A stretch of DNA of 64,000 bases from Diplonema papillatum (Eukaryota > Euglenozoa > Diplonemea > Diplonemida > Diplonemidae), in contig JAPJBO010000007.1 of NCBI GenBank assembly GCA_030068145.1, positions 620,001-684,000 on the forward strand, given 5' to 3'. Both the position numbers and the translations under genes were made by a program. Position 1 is the first letter of the stretch, and each line of letters begins with the position of its first letter. This document shows positions 1 to 11,426 of the stretch, one piece after another. The notes beneath the pieces were generated by a model that made no database searches, had not been told where the DNA came from, and saw nothing but the letters and a program-made list of their open reading frames with translations.

Positions 1-1053
1 CTGCTACGCATACCACATGCTGTACTGCTAGTACATGCTGCTGCTACGTGTGCTGCTACACACTGATCGTGAACTAACCTTCGGACCAACGTCAGTCTGG
101 CACAACACTACTGAGTACGTGTACTGAACGCAGAAGTCCCCACAAATACTATGATGGCCACTCCGGCAGAACCCAGCTCGCCCGTGTGCTGAACATAGCG
201 CTCTGTCGCTCGTTTGTCACACACGCTCGCAAATTGGCAAGGAGTGTCTAGCCTCCGCGCGACGTGCGCGCCCTCCAGAAGCCAGACTTTGTTTGTCTGT
301 TCCTTGTCTTTATTCGATTTTTTCCCCCGCACGCTTTGCTCCCTCGTTTGTGACACGAGCTATGTTGCGGCGTGCCCAGATGTCAGCCGACGGCATTCTG
401 CTCATTCGAAAAGCGCGAAGCCCTGGCGTTCGCTCCGGGAAAAGTCTCAGTTCATATTCTCCAGCAGGAAGAGGAAACGTGGCCGCACAAGAGTGCGGTC
501 TCCAAGAAGACAGTGCCTGCCGCTCCTGGAAGAGAAAACTGGACTGAAGAGCGCAATCCTGTTCACTCCAACAAGACAATTCGGACACAAGCGCAGTTTG
601 CTCACTTCAAGAAGACAGTGCCTGTCACTCAAAACTGGAAGCAAGAGCGTAGTCTTGTTCACTCCATCAAGATTAACGGAACACAAACGCGCAGCCTGTT
701 CGACAGCGCCTGCCAATCCAGGGGAAAAGGAATCGTGACACAACAGCTTTCGAACAAGTTAGTTTAAACAGGAGGGGCTAGGCTGAGGAGGGGGAACAAG
801 GGAAAGCTTCGGTCTGGCACCCTCCGCCGCAGAGGATATAGAAAAGAAAAAATAAGGGGGGTCAGCCCCGGCAGCGCGCGACACCGCACGAACCGCGCGA
901 GTTCATCCCAAACCGCTCAGCCCCAGGCCCTTCCGCGGGCCGTCGCCCGCCCACCATCCCCTCGTGAACCCGCGGACGAAAGCTCGATCCGGCGTGGCAG
1001 AGGGGACGACCGACTGAGAGGCGGTGGGTTGAAACGTGTGTGTGTGTGGGACA
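1..1053. other. 5' flank of LRR gene, no gene seen
   Basis: No convincing coding sequence is visible. The first 60 bases are an imperfect CTGCTAC/ATGCTG-rich simple repeat. Positions 503-712 hold an imperfect duplication, listed separately. The 150 bases before the LRR start are GC-rich and end in a short GT run. Confidence 0.5.
503..712. repeat. imperfect 105-bp direct duplication
   Basis: The motif CAAGAAGACAGTGCCTG starts at 503 and again at 608. The following sequence (an ACTGGA segment, then TTGTTCACTCCA) stays similar in both copies, giving two diverged tandem units of about 105 bases. Confidence 0.6.
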
Positions 1054-2553
1054 ATGCTGAGCCCTATGTCCTCCAGCAGCTCGCGGCGGCAAAGCTCCGT
1101 GTTCCAAAGCGCGTTCTCGTCGAAGGCAACCCGGTCGCTCGCCGAGGAGGACGTGCGGCGCAAGGCCGCGAAGGGCGGGCGGCAGCGGATCCTCGCGAAC
1201 GAGAAGCTCGTCTCGTCGCAGGTCGGCGGCTCCGTGTACCAAAGCATCAAAGAAGCCGCGTGGTACTCCAACCGCGCCGTGGTCCAGCGCGTCTTGATGT
1301 ACCTAGGCCTCCACCACGTGTTCGTCGGCCAGACCGAGGACGACAGCGCCCGGCTGTTTCAGATAAAGAAGGCCCCCTTCATCACCCCCACCTGCCTCGT
1401 CAGCCGCGCGTGGCTCCGGTTTGCCCGGGAGCTGGAGATCCTCGATTTCACCGGTTTGAAGTACTCCTTGACCGACGCGTCGCTGAACAAAGCCTTCACG
1501 TCCCTCCGCTCCGCGCGCACGATCGACCTGTCGGATTGCAGGAGAATCAACTTTTTAACCACCGCGTTCGTCGGCGCCTGCCGAAACGTGCAGGTTCTGC
1601 ACCTCTCGGGCTGCGCGCTGCTGACGGACGTCACCCTCAGCGTCATCACGATGGAGATGCCGAAAATCTCGCAGCTGTTCCTGACCAGCTGCCCGAAGCT
1701 GGAGCGCATCTCGATCCACAAGCACCAAACGCCCATGCTCGAAGTCCTCAACATTTGCAACTGCGCCAACATCACGGACTGGGCCGTCGAGCAGGCTGTA
1801 AAGGACCATCCACTGCTCAGAGAGCTGTTCATGGCGCAGGCTGAAAAGTTGATCTCGCCGAACATCGTCTCAACGAAGCTCGAACTGCTGAACGTCGACG
1901 GCTGCGAGAACATGAGCTTCTCGGCCGTGCACAGGATACTTGAACAGTGCCCTGCCTTGAAGTACGTGACCCTCAGCGACAACGACAAGATGCTCGACGA
2001 GAGGATCAAGAAGTTCTCCCGGTTCGAAAACATTGTCGAGCTCAACATTTCCGCGACCTTCCACAACGACTGGACCATCAACTCCGCGCTGGAAAACATG
2101 CCCAATCTGCTGATGCTGGACTGCTCGAATAGCGAGTTCGTCACGAGACCGGCATTCGAACACGAATTACTCGAAATCCTTGTGTCCAACATGTGCTCTG
2201 ACCTGAAGGATGACGCGCTCGCGAACCTGAGTTCGAAGCTGCCACGGCTCCGCCACCTCGCAGTCAACCACTGCGACGCTTTGATTCGCCCGCAGATCGG
2301 CCACACAGGCCTCGAGCTACTCGACGTGTCGAACTGCGTCAACCTGTTTTCAGACAAAACGTGCCGCAACTGGCTCGACGCCCCGAACCTCCGCTCATTG
2401 TACATCGGCCACACGCCGAACCTAAGCGACACCGAGCTCGAGAACATCACCCCTGGTCTCCGGCAGCTTGAGGAGCTCAATTTGTATCAGGCAGGGGCTC
2501 TCAACAAGCCTGACCTTTGTTTGCTTCAAAAGGTGTGTTTTTTCTCGTGTTAA
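1054..2553 (+). CDS. F-box/LRR-like leucine-rich-repeat protein
   Basis: A continuous, GC-rich open frame of 499 codons. The start at 1054 is the first ATG in frame; another lies at codon 5. Residues about 75-140 look like a degenerate F-box (VQRVLMYLG, later LVSRAWLRFARELEILD). After it come cysteine-type LRRs of the FBXL/AMN1 kind, with units such as LHLSGCALLTD, LNICNCANITD, LNVDGCENMS and LDVSNCVNLFSD. Members of this family usually choose substrates for SCF ubiquitin ligases; that role is inferred here. The repeat register breaks after LNKPDL. The frame then runs through AAG|GTGTGT at 2532/2533 to a nearby stop, so the last codons may be read-through of an intron and the true C-terminus may lie downstream. 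A possible next exon is 3303-3337 (CAG before, GTATGC after), but it is too short to trust. No minus-strand gene overlaps. Confidence 0.8.
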   Translation: MLSPMSSSSSRRQSSVFQSAFSSKATRSLAEEDVRRKAAKGGRQRILANEKLVSSQVGGSVYQSIKEAAWYSNRAVVQRVLMYLGLHHVFVGQTEDDSARLFQIKKAPFITPTCLVSRAWLRFARELEILDFTGLKYSLTDASLNKAFTSLRSARTIDLSDCRRINFLTTAFVGACRNVQVLHLSGCALLTDVTLSVITMEMPKISQLFLTSCPKLERISIHKHQTPMLEVLNICNCANITDWAVEQAVKDHPLLRELFMAQAEKLISPNIVSTKLELLNVDGCENMSFSAVHRILEQCPALKYVTLSDNDKMLDERIKKFSRFENIVELNISATFHNDWTINSALENMPNLLMLDCSNSEFVTRPAFEHELLEILVSNMCSDLKDDALANLSSKLPRLRHLAVNHCDALIRPQIGHTGLELLDVSNCVNLFSDKTCRNWLDAPNLRSLYIGHTPNLSDTELENITPGLRQLEELNLYQAGALNKPDLCLLQKVCFFSC

Positions 2554-2648
2554 CAACGCATCGTTGGTCACTGAGAATTGGTAATTGGCAGCGCACTACA
2601 CGAATGGTTGCCAAAAGCACGTGGCAACCGCTCGTGCGCACAAATAAC

Positions 2649-2705
2649 GGTCAACACGGAGACCCTAAACCCCTGGAATTTTGAGCGAGTTTCAACTCTA
2701 AATAA
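2649..2705 (+). repeat. dispersed module B, copy 1 (subtype b)
   Basis: The core reads ACGGAGACCCTAAACCCC, then GGAATTTTGAGCGAGTTTCAACTCTAAA with mismatches to the family. Compare 45974-46042 and 54880-54934. Confidence 0.6.
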
Positions 2706-3440
2706 ATAGGACCAGTATGTGCCTCCTGAAAGTGCATTCCTTTTGTACGTGGCAGCAGTCAGTGAGGTGTGGGGCCCGCGAACTCTCACGTACCTGCGCC
2801 TGATGCAGCTGTTGCATGGGGTGTGCGCGCCGTTGTTGTGCATTAAGGTTGCTGCTGCCCCAGGGTGGTCCAACGAGAACGGGGACTGTGCTGGCTGAGC
2901 GCTCACCGAAGCGGGTAGTCTGCATCCTCGTGTTCGCAGAAGGCCGATGGGCCCTGTCAACCTCATCAGAGATCAATTGTCAAAGTTGAACCTGGGACAC
3001 CCCCAAAAATGGTCCTGAGTTCCCAGGTTTTACCCGGTACGGCATTTTCATGAAGCTCGACCCCGAGATGCCACTGTCATAGGATAGGCTGCAGGACCAC
3101 CACTGGTGCACCACTGGGGCAGTCACTCAGGGGACTACCCGGGTGTGGCCAGGGTTCACCCTGTCATTTACCCGTTCCCGCTTTAGTCCAGTTCAAGTAT
3201 TCCAATTACGGTAGTTCAAAACTGATTTCCACATATAGCGAGCATCAAACTTTCATGCAGCTGCGCCAAATCAATGTCACGAATTGCTGGTATCTGCTGC
3301 AGGAATGGGTCGACGAGCTCCATCTCCCGAACTTAGAGTATGCCTTTGGAATCCCCATCAAGACATTTAAGTGATTTAGCACAGCACGCCGCCACCCGAC
3401 GCTTTCTGACACAGACAAGCAAGCTTGTTGCAATGAAAAA

Positions 3441-3596
3441 ACCACCAATGACCAACAACCAAGGTACCCACCGATCCTCTTACCTCGTGTAGCCACCACT
3501 CTTACGACACTCAGAGCACAAAGGATATCTTCCCGTAACGACGAACCGGAGACTTTAACACCCCGGAGTTTCAAGCGAATTTTCACTCTAAAAAGG
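3441..3596 (+). repeat. dispersed module B, copy 2 (subtype a)
   Basis: About 155 bases shared with 14531, 33765 and 41186. It begins AACCAAGGTACCCACCGAT, passes CAAAGGATATCTTCCC and ends with CGGAGACTTTAA, CAAGCGAATTTTCACTCT and AAAAA. Confidence 0.75.
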
Positions 3597-5147
3597 CCGG
3601 TTGACCACCCAACTCAGGGCAGTTAAGCTCCGAACACGTGAAGCTTGCAGTGCAGATGATATTATTACCGTACGCCTTCGGTGTTGCTGCCGCAAGTCAG
3701 AGCAAGTTTGTAAACCAATACTACCACGTACCGGTCGTCCGACCAAGAAACGACCTATAAACACGCCGCAGGACCATTTTCATGAACATCGAGGACTACG
3801 TGAGTGATGAGAACTTAGATGAGGGAGGAGATCCAGTGGGCTGGTAGCTGCAGAGTGCAGTGCAGCGCAAAGGGCAATTAAGGACCAGCTGGAATCTAGT
3901 TCGTAAAGGACTGGCTCTGCATGCGGGTTTGGGCTCGTGCTCGAGGCGATGTTGCGTGCCGCGGCTTCCGATTATTCCGTCCTTCCTGCTTGTTGTACTA
4001 GCTACAGATACGACCAACAAACTGGCTAGCTAAGCGGCAGCAGGGAAAAGACAGAGGAGTCGGTTCCGCAATGAAGGTAGTCCAGAGCATGCCGCTCCAC
4101 GACGCGGTGTGACTTCTGCCAGTCCCGAAGGGAAAGCTGTGGCTGTCCCTGCTGACTGCTGGTAAGGCGGTGCCATGACTTGAAGGATCTGACGTACACC
4201 GCCTCACGGATGCGTTTGAGCTCTCGGGAGGCTCTCGAAACTTTTTTGAGAGATGAATGTGGAAAGGGGGGGGTCGATTAATAAAAAAAGGTTCCAGTAG
4301 CCGAACAGTAGCAGAATCAAATGGTGGTAGTGTTTTTAGACAACCAGACGTGTGTCAAATACCTGTTATTATTTGACCCTTTACTCCAAAGTGAAAGACT
4401 TGACACTGAGCGAGGAAAGCTACATCACCTCTGTCTGTGTGCTCCTCATATGATGGCCTTAGCGAGAATCGAACAGGCGAAAGGGGAAAAAAAAAAAAAA
4501 AAAAACGCTACCAGGCAGAAGGGCCAACGAGCATCGAACAGGCGAAAGGAAAAGGAAACACTCCAACACAGAAGGGTCAAGGTGGAGCCCTTTAACGAAG
4601 GAAGGGGCAACACGAAAGAAAAAGCAAATTCAAGCAAGTCCTGCCGGTAGAAAACCTACCGAAGGATTCAACCACTTCTGAGTGGGCTGGTCTGACACAT
4701 GCTGTCGGTGGAGAAATAAATGGAGTCTAGTGCCAACCACAAACGCATGGTCATCATGCGCGACGGATAGAAATATCGACGAGCGAAGCTCTGGGGAGGG
4801 AGGATTTTCAGGAGGGTTCCGGAGTATTGCGGCCTTATCTTAGCAGATTCCCTCACAGGTGCTGGGTGGGGGGGAAAGGTCGATGTTGAATGCATGCGAA
4901 ACGACCAAATCGAGTAACATTCGTTCGTGGTTATAACCCCGCAACCTCCTGCCTCCAGCTGTCACCGAAGTTCTCAAAGTTGCAACCGGGTCCAAAGAAC
5001 TTTCGAGCGTCGCTGTGAAGGACTTTCCAATTCAACCGAAAGAAAATGCTACAATCGAGAAAATCCGGGGTAAAAAGTTGGGTTTTTAGAAAAAGCGGGT
5101 CACTTTAGACTTGGAAACACCCTGTCTGAGGGCCAGTTTTTTTTTTT

Positions 5148-5362
5148 GTATAAGCACCTGCTTTGTAGGAATGCTTGAGGAGACTGCCAGTTGTGATAGA
5201 ACAAAGGAGGTAACTGTGCTGTAGCCCACACGAAACACAGGTAAATCTGGGTTTAGTGGCCGGCGTGAGCGTTCAACAAAAAAGACCCACTTTGTAGTTG
5301 CATTGTTTTCTCCCCCTCTAGCCTCCTTCGAAAATGAGCACAAGGCAGTCCCTCGAGTATTT
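5148..5362 (-). repeat. A-family retroposon-like repeat, copy 1
   Basis: About 215 bases running from GTATAAGCACCTGC to CCCTCGAGTA on the + strand. A run of 11 T precedes it. Read on the minus strand the element therefore ends in a poly(A)-like tail, as a SINE-type retroposon would. Other copies: 5821, 7618, 12260, 22850, 34440, 46562. Confidence 0.7.
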
Positions 5363-5820
5363 TTTGAAGCCGCACGCAAACTGAGCCGCCGAGTAGGACC
5401 TTCTGATCATTATCATTTGCCAGTTGGCCACTTGAGACCACCTGGGTTCAGGGTAGTGCGGTCAATGAAAACCTCTAGTTTTCCTTTCTACTCTCTCCTA
5501 CTCTCGCGGTGTACGCGTTTTTTAGCTGCTCGGGCCTCGGGGCCAGGGTAGTCGGCTAGGCTATTTCTTTAGGTGCCCTGCCAAATGTAACAATACATGT
5601 TGGGGTAACAGCTAGCACAGGACCCACATGAGACGATGCCAAGGGGGAAGGGCAGAAATATTCTGGTATATGCTGTGTATGCGACCTCTGTAACCAACGA
5701 GGAACTCTAAACCCAGAGAAACCAAAAAAGAGGTACTATGCTCAGAAGAAGCCTTCCCGGCGGTTGGGGGCTCCATTCTGTCTGTGATTACATACCCCTC
5801 ATCATCAAAGGATCGCACTA

Positions 5821-6084
5821 GATATATGAGCACCTGCTCTTTGGTAGGAAATACTTGAAGAGGCTGCCAGTTGCGAAAATCTCAGATAGTGTGGAACTCA
5901 TCAGCATGCCGATGTCTCCCCGCTTTCGCAACAATATTCCAATCTCAAAGGAGGTAAAAAGTGTTGTAGCCCACACGTGGGATTGTGGCGGGCGATCGTT
6001 CAACAAAGGCCACTTTGTAGTTGGTTTGTTTTCTCCCCTTCTCCGTCCGTCGAAATGAGCACAACGCAGTCCCTCAAGTATTCC
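5821..6084 (-). repeat. A-family repeat, diverged copy 2
   Basis: It keeps GAGCACCTGC, TGCCAGTTGCG, GTAGCCCACACG, CACTTTGTAGTTG and the terminal CAGTCCCTCAAGTATT. It carries extra sequence (CGCAACAATATTCC) that copy 3 shares, so the two form a subfamily. Confidence 0.6.
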
Positions 6085-6426
6085 TACCCAAACCTCCCCC
6101 TCCGACTACTCTTCTTCACCGCGATGGCCGAATTACATGGTAAAATAAACGGACTTTGAAATACCGGCAATAAACTAACGGAGTAAAAGAACAAAACAAG
6201 CCTAGGTGTTTCCTCGCTTACGGTAAGCACACCGGGCCCCCATGTATCGCATTGTGACTGACCGATACGGCTGGCTTTCCTTGCGTGAACGTGAACGAGG
6301 CCATGAACCTTGCCCCAATTATATCGTCCGAACCTTGCGACGAAATCTTTTGCCGAAAGCGCAGCATCTCAGACAACCGTTTCTTTTGTATTTGATCTTT
6401 TTGTTTTTGAAAGTATGCTAATACTG

Positions 6427-6600
6427 CAGGGAACAGTTGACTAGACCTCTTGAGTTTGTGCTAACCACGATTTGGGACGTCGGGAGAACCTACAAGCCAA
6501 AAGTAGGACCGACCCCCCCGTTCGTGAGAAAAAGCGAAGAATAAAACTGACTTCTTTTTTCCATCTGTCAAGAGGTGCAACTCAACTATTTCCAAAGATA
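6427..6600. repeat. dispersed repeat E, copy 1
   Basis: Begins CTGCAGGGAACAGTTGACTAG and continues through TTTGTGCTAACCACGA, GGGAGAACCTACAAGCC and CCCCCCGTTCGTGAGAAAA. A close copy is at 44074-44200. Shorter relatives are at 7253 and 7925. Confidence 0.6.
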
Positions 6601-7252
6601 CCGGCAGCCCGTGGAAGGCAAAGACCGCCGACGCGTCGCTGTTGCTGTTTTGCGCTCGGATCAGCGACTCGGGCGGCTGCCTTGAGGTAGTCGGTTGTGT
6701 GTAAAGATTGCTCCGCTCTTCTTTGAGACTTGCGCTCGAACTAGAACGATCCATACCTACTACTGTTTTCAGTGCTCCCGCTAAGTCAATAAGGGGAATG
6801 TCGGATGACGCACTGTGCTGAAGCGAAGTTTACGCTGAAAAGCCCCGGAGAAATCCCTCCGGGGGAGTTGGAGGAATTCAACCCAGCTTGACTCAGCTGA
6901 GAGTGAAGCAGAAATCAACGGGGTTCGTGATGTACCGGGAGACCTTCGGCGGTCAGCGGGAGCACTGACTGTTTTCCCTCGAACATACTCGACGTAGCTG
7001 CTTTGACTCCGAATGGAAGGGAGGAAATGTAGAGGTACCGGTAGAGGGACAAATACAAAACAAACACAATCTGATTTGTTCTTCGCTTACACCACCGTGT
7101 GTTGTTTTCTCACTAGTTCCAGCACTTGGGATCCCTTTGGTTCTTTGTCTGGCAGCTTTTGTCGAGCATTTCCTTCCAAGCTTGCGCTTATGTAAAAAGA
7201 AAAATGAACCGAACGTTTCTTCGTTATTATTAGTGAAAAGTATGCGAATCCT

Positions 7253-7385
7253 TGCAGGGAATAGTTGACCAGGCCTCTTCAGTTTGTGCTGCTGGCGACT
7301 GCTGGAGTCGGAAAACCTAGCGAAAGCCTTTCGGCAAAATCCCGTTTTTCACGTTTCTACCTTGTCAAGAGCTGACGCTCAACTA
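7253..7385. repeat. dispersed repeat E, diverged copy 2
   Basis: Shares CAGGGAATAGTTGACCAG, CTCTTCAGTTTGTGCT and GTCAAGAGCTG...CTCAACTATTC with the copies at 6427 and 44074. Confidence 0.45.
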
Positions 7386-7617
7386 TTCGTAGTACTAGTA
7401 CTGTAGCACTCCGGGGGCATTGTTTGTGGGGGCAAGAAATCGATACCATTTCCGACAAATACCCTGTTCAAGCTGCGAACAATTCCGGAACGATGGTCGC
7501 ACATATGAACAGCTAAATGAAGCCAACGAAGAACTTTCACTCTAAAAAGTGCTGTTGCAGGAACAACCCCCTTCCCGGGGGTTCGTACATATCCTGTACG
7601 CGCGAAGAACAATACTT

Positions 7618-7835
7618 TTTTGTATATTCTGCCAGTTGCAAAATCTCATAGGAAGCCAAGAGTGACCCATCCGGTGTCACGTAGCGAAAGGCAGGCATCG
7701 TGTGGTACTTGTCGGGAATGCCGATGGCTCCCCACTATCGCAACAATATTCCAATCTCAAAGGAGGAAGATGTGCTGCAGCCGCACGGAACACAGATAAA
7801 CCTAGGTGTGGCAAGCGTTCAACAAAGCCATCTTT
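7618..7835 (-). repeat. A-family repeat, partial copy 3
   Basis: Keeps the CTGCCAGTTGCAAAATCTC, CGCAACAATATTCCAATC and AAAGGAGG segments of copy 2 and the GTTCAACAAAGCCA part. The 3' portion is lost. Confidence 0.5.
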
Positions 7836-7924
7836 ACCCTCATTGATCAGTTGATACTTATCGTTCGTTATTTCGTTTATTTGTGCAAGACCGTAACTCC
7901 GGAAATGTTCGCTTCCTTTGTGCA

Positions 7925-8040
7925 GGGGACAGTTGACTCTTGAGTCTGTGCTGCTCACACGGGAGTCGGAACTCAACCGTGACCTAGAAGAACAGGACCG
8001 ACTCCCTGACGAGAGCTGTGACTCGACCATTCCTTCTCCC
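7925..8040. repeat. dispersed repeat E, diverged copy 3
   Basis: Retains GGGACAGTTGACTCTTGAGT, GTGCTGCTCAC and GAGTCGG, then departs from the consensus. Confidence 0.35.
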
Positions 8041-9160
8041 TACAAGATGTAGCGACGACCTTCCTTAACCCTTTTTGTTCTGATGTTGCTTTTTCTTTTA
8101 TTCACAGGGGGCAGCAGTCGGTTCCGAGACTGACAGGTGAGCGGCACGTCGGATGCAGCTTTTTTATGAAATCGCCTGCGTACGCTCATGGCTTCGCGTG
8201 TCTTTACTTTATTGCAAAGGTGGCGGCTGCATCAAGTAGGCGGCGAGATCAGGGCCCTGTGATGGCTGAGTGCACTTCTAAACAGGGCTGCATACTCCTG
8301 CTGTAGTCGTGCGGCGGTTTGGAGACGTTGGGTCAGCCTCCTCGTCACCACAGGTCACAAGACTTTCGCGGCCGTGATGGGACGGTCGACAGCTGGATTG
8401 CCGGGGCGAGGGTAAAACGAAAAGGCAACGCAAGACCGGTTGCTTGCAGCAGTTCGACAGTACAGAAAGCACGACTCGGTGCGTAAGAGGTAGTCAGCCT
8501 CTGAGTGATGAATGCAGACCATCGCCACAGATTTCTGTGATTGATGACTTCAAACTTTAGTTTTGAGGTTACATGTGTTCTGGTAAAACCGCCACCGTTC
8601 GTTTTAGCTGTAACAACTACTGTGGAGAAAAATTATTGCGGAGTATCACGGTCTATCAGGAGGCCATGGACCGGCAAACACGTCCTAGATCGTCCACATG
8701 CGCGACGCCGGTAGCATCGCTTCTCGTCAGCGGCGACGACGTTTATCAAGCGGCGGGCTGGCTCCTGGCTCCCATTTGCTGATTTCAGCCCTCGTTTGGG
8801 GCCGATCGCATCAAGAGCCTTTGTTCGATCGGTTTTCGGGTACCTTCGCGTCGAGGAAGGCGTCGAGAGAATCGATCCCTTGTTATTCCTGCTTTATCAT
8901 TCACGGCGAACGCCTGCTTTGGGCACGCTGGTTTGTTCACAGTAACATCGGTGGTCGACCCGTTTGCGTATGGTGGACGCGTAAGCTCTTTCATCCCGAT
9001 GGAGAGATTACTTGCAAGGCACCATTACCACCTTTCATAGAGCACAGGTCTTGATGCGAGGGGTTTATCTCAGCCTTCTGAACAGCGGTGTACTCAAGCT
9101 TTATCGTTGTGGGTGTTAGGCGTAGGGTGTTAGCCGCCGCCGTAGGCCGCGCAGTCGTGA
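8041..9160. other. intergenic, no gene recognised
   Basis: Open frames cover 8698-9054 in more than one phase, but none shows a known motif, a plausible start or splice sites. A fragment like the D-family MITE (CACGGTCTATCAGGAG) is near 8648. Confidence 0.35.
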
Positions 9161-9164
9161 GAAA

Positions 9165-9310
9165 GAAGAGGGTCCGCAGCGTTACAAGGCGGCGATCCCC
9201 GACTTACGCCCGCCGTAGCAGCACGAAGAGAAGTGAGGAGACCGGAAACTCCCCGGAGAGATGGTCCCTGCACTCTAACTCGTCTCTCTCTCTCTCTCTC
9301 TCGTTGTTTC
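9165..9310 (+). repeat. dispersed repeat K, copy 1, with CT microsatellite
   Basis: Contains AAGGCGGCGATCCCCG, CTTACGCCCGCCGTAGCAG and GAAGTGAGGAGACCGGAAAC, then ATGGTCCCTGCACTCTAACT and a (CT)n run. A close copy is at 26032-26260. The GGAGACC...CCCCGGAG...CACTCTAA core resembles module B. Confidence 0.65.
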
Positions 9311-9443
9311 TGTTGGGGGAAGTGACAAATAGCCCCGCACCCGCCCTGGACGTTCCCGAATGAACGTGTCCACCACCAGAAGGTGAAGGTGGGCAGCACG
9401 TAAAAATAGGTCCAAAACGGGCGCGCGCACGCGCACACACTTG

Positions 9444-9577
9444 TAAGCCGGTCCACCCCTATCTCCTAGAACAGCATCGAATTGCCTGCCGCTGTCTATC
9501 ACGGTACACCTTGGTCTACCAAGTCCATTTCTTTCCCCTGGAGCTATATTGAATTGCTATAGGGATGGATCGGCTTA
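9444..9577. mobile_element. D-family MITE, internally deleted copy
   Basis: Terminal inverted repeats TAAGCCGGTCCACCCC at the left and GGGATGGATCGGCTTA at the right. The interior matches 27476-27649 but is about 40 bases shorter. No perfect target duplication is visible. Confidence 0.6.
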
Positions 9578-10662
9578 CACATACACACACTCATAAGCAA
9601 CGAAATGCGACAGTATTCTGGACAATATTCTCGTGCAAAGACAGGGGTAGCAGTTGTCAGCATTGCAGAATGCTTGACGACAAGTAATTCGCGCCACTTC
9701 CCGCGCGAGCGAGTCTCGGAACAGGACTCAAAACTGTGACCCAGGTGGTGACTGCCGACCATGACGGGTGCTTGTACCAGGAGTTTGGAACAGCTAGTCA
9801 GGCCAAGCTCATTGCATAGAGAGAGCTTGCCACATCCTCGTGTGAGATGTGCCGCCTGTGTAAAGACACTCAGCTGTTGCACGGGGCCGAAAACCCCGTG
9901 CAGCTAACACCGCAAGATGAAAACAGAAGTCTTGAGCCGAGTGCCGGATGGAGAAGCTGACAGCCCCCCACGCTCTATCCGTCCCCCGAAGGATGCCGCC
10001 CGATCGACCCTTCGGAGAGGAGTCACAGGACCCAAAAGCAGCGTGTCGGAAACTCAAAAGCCGACTGGTGAACGTGACAAGTGGGCTATTCTTCGCTTCA
10101 GACGTTACCCACTCAAAGCCCTGAACTTATACACACGCACACACGCATAGATACCATAGTCAGGAACACGAGAGACAGGCTTCGCTACCAGCGTACTTAT
10201 TTTCCAAACAAATACCATCGCCTCGATCTCGCGCTGGACACAAAGCCCGTGCAGTTGTTGTCGCAAAAAAGTCGAGAAAATAAAAAAAGTCGTCGCGACA
10301 CAACTGCCTGCAACCCGAGCGCACAAACAACCTGGTAACCGCGCCGTCCTTCCGTTTTAGTGTCCTTCAAAGAATTTAATGAGCGGCTCCCGCAGACAAC
10401 ACCGTCTGATTGACACATTTTTGGTCATCGTCTGACCGCTTTGCCTTCTACTCTGGGTTTGCCTGCCTGTGGATGCGCGGTAAGATTTGATGCTTCCGCT
10501 TGAACGGTCGTGTTTCGTCGTCTTTTCCGTGATGAGCAAGACTGCGTTGGAGAAGGTACTCGCGGCGAGGGTTTCTATCGTCTCGCGTCACGCTGCTGCT
10601 AGCGGGCGTATCATCAATCAAGGGTGCTGCCACTGCTCCATGGATGCTCGGTCGTGGGCAAG
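9578..10662. other. intergenic, nothing recognised
   Basis: Mixed-composition DNA with short overlapping open frames on both strands, none convincing. Confidence 0.4.
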
Positions 10663-10935
10663 TCAAGCCATTGCGAATAGGGAACCCGGTGCTGCCTCTG
10701 CCCTGTAACGATCTCATCGAGCAACAAGCCACTGTGAACAGAACCCGGTGCTGCCTCCCCTGTAACGATTACATCGAGCAACAAGCCATTGCGAATAGGG
10801 AACCCGGTGCTGCCTCTGCCCTGTAACGATTGCATCGAGCAACAAGCCACTGCGAATAGAACCCGGTGCTGCCTCTGCCCGTGTAAGCAAGCCATTGCGA
10901 ATAGGGAACCCGGTGCTGCCTCTGCCTCTGTAACC
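10663..10935. repeat. tandem repeat, about 60-bp unit, five copies
   Basis: Units begin CAAGCCATTGCGAATAGGG or CAAGCCACTG(T/C)GAA and contain ACCCGGTGCTGCCTCTGCCC, then CTGTAACGAT and CATCGAGCAA. Lengths vary from about 45 to 61 bases. A diverged half-unit follows near 10970. Confidence 0.8.
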
Positions 10936-11426
10936 ACACGAATCCAGAGCGGTACTTCTGTACCAAAAACCCGGTGCAGCTTCATGATCTTATCAGATTT
11001 CGACGTCGATTCAGGGTCTGGAGGGGGCGATGTTGAATGCATCCGACAAGACCAAGGGAGTCGGCATTCGTTCGTTGTTGAAACTCTGCAACTTCCTGCG
11101 ACGACAGCTGTGAAAGGAAACCTGATAGGGCGTTTTCTTAACAGCTCCGTCAGTGGAGAAGACCGCATTTGCGAAGTTCCTCGCAGTCTTTGAACTGTGA
11201 GGAACGTGGCAGCATGCCGCAAACGACATTGCGAACAGAGGGAATTCACACGACAGGGCCGCAATGCCGCTGTCACTTACCCACCATGGGTGACTGCCTG
11301 TGTACGTCGGCCGGCCAAGAGAGAAGCAGAAGTGCTAAAAGCTAGTAGCAGTTGGTCCGTGCTTCACCCTGATGACAGAACGCACCAGGAGAAGGGAGGT
11401 GGGGGGGAGACGGGTGTTGACAGCGA

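Larger units (their letters stand above)
2554..5147. other. intergenic, no gene seen
   Basis: No supportable gene. The region holds two copies of the promoter-like module B (2649-2705, 3441-3596), purine-rich DNA at 4480-4640, and otherwise unremarkable sequence. It may be the start of a long intron if the LRR gene continues. Confidence 0.4.
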
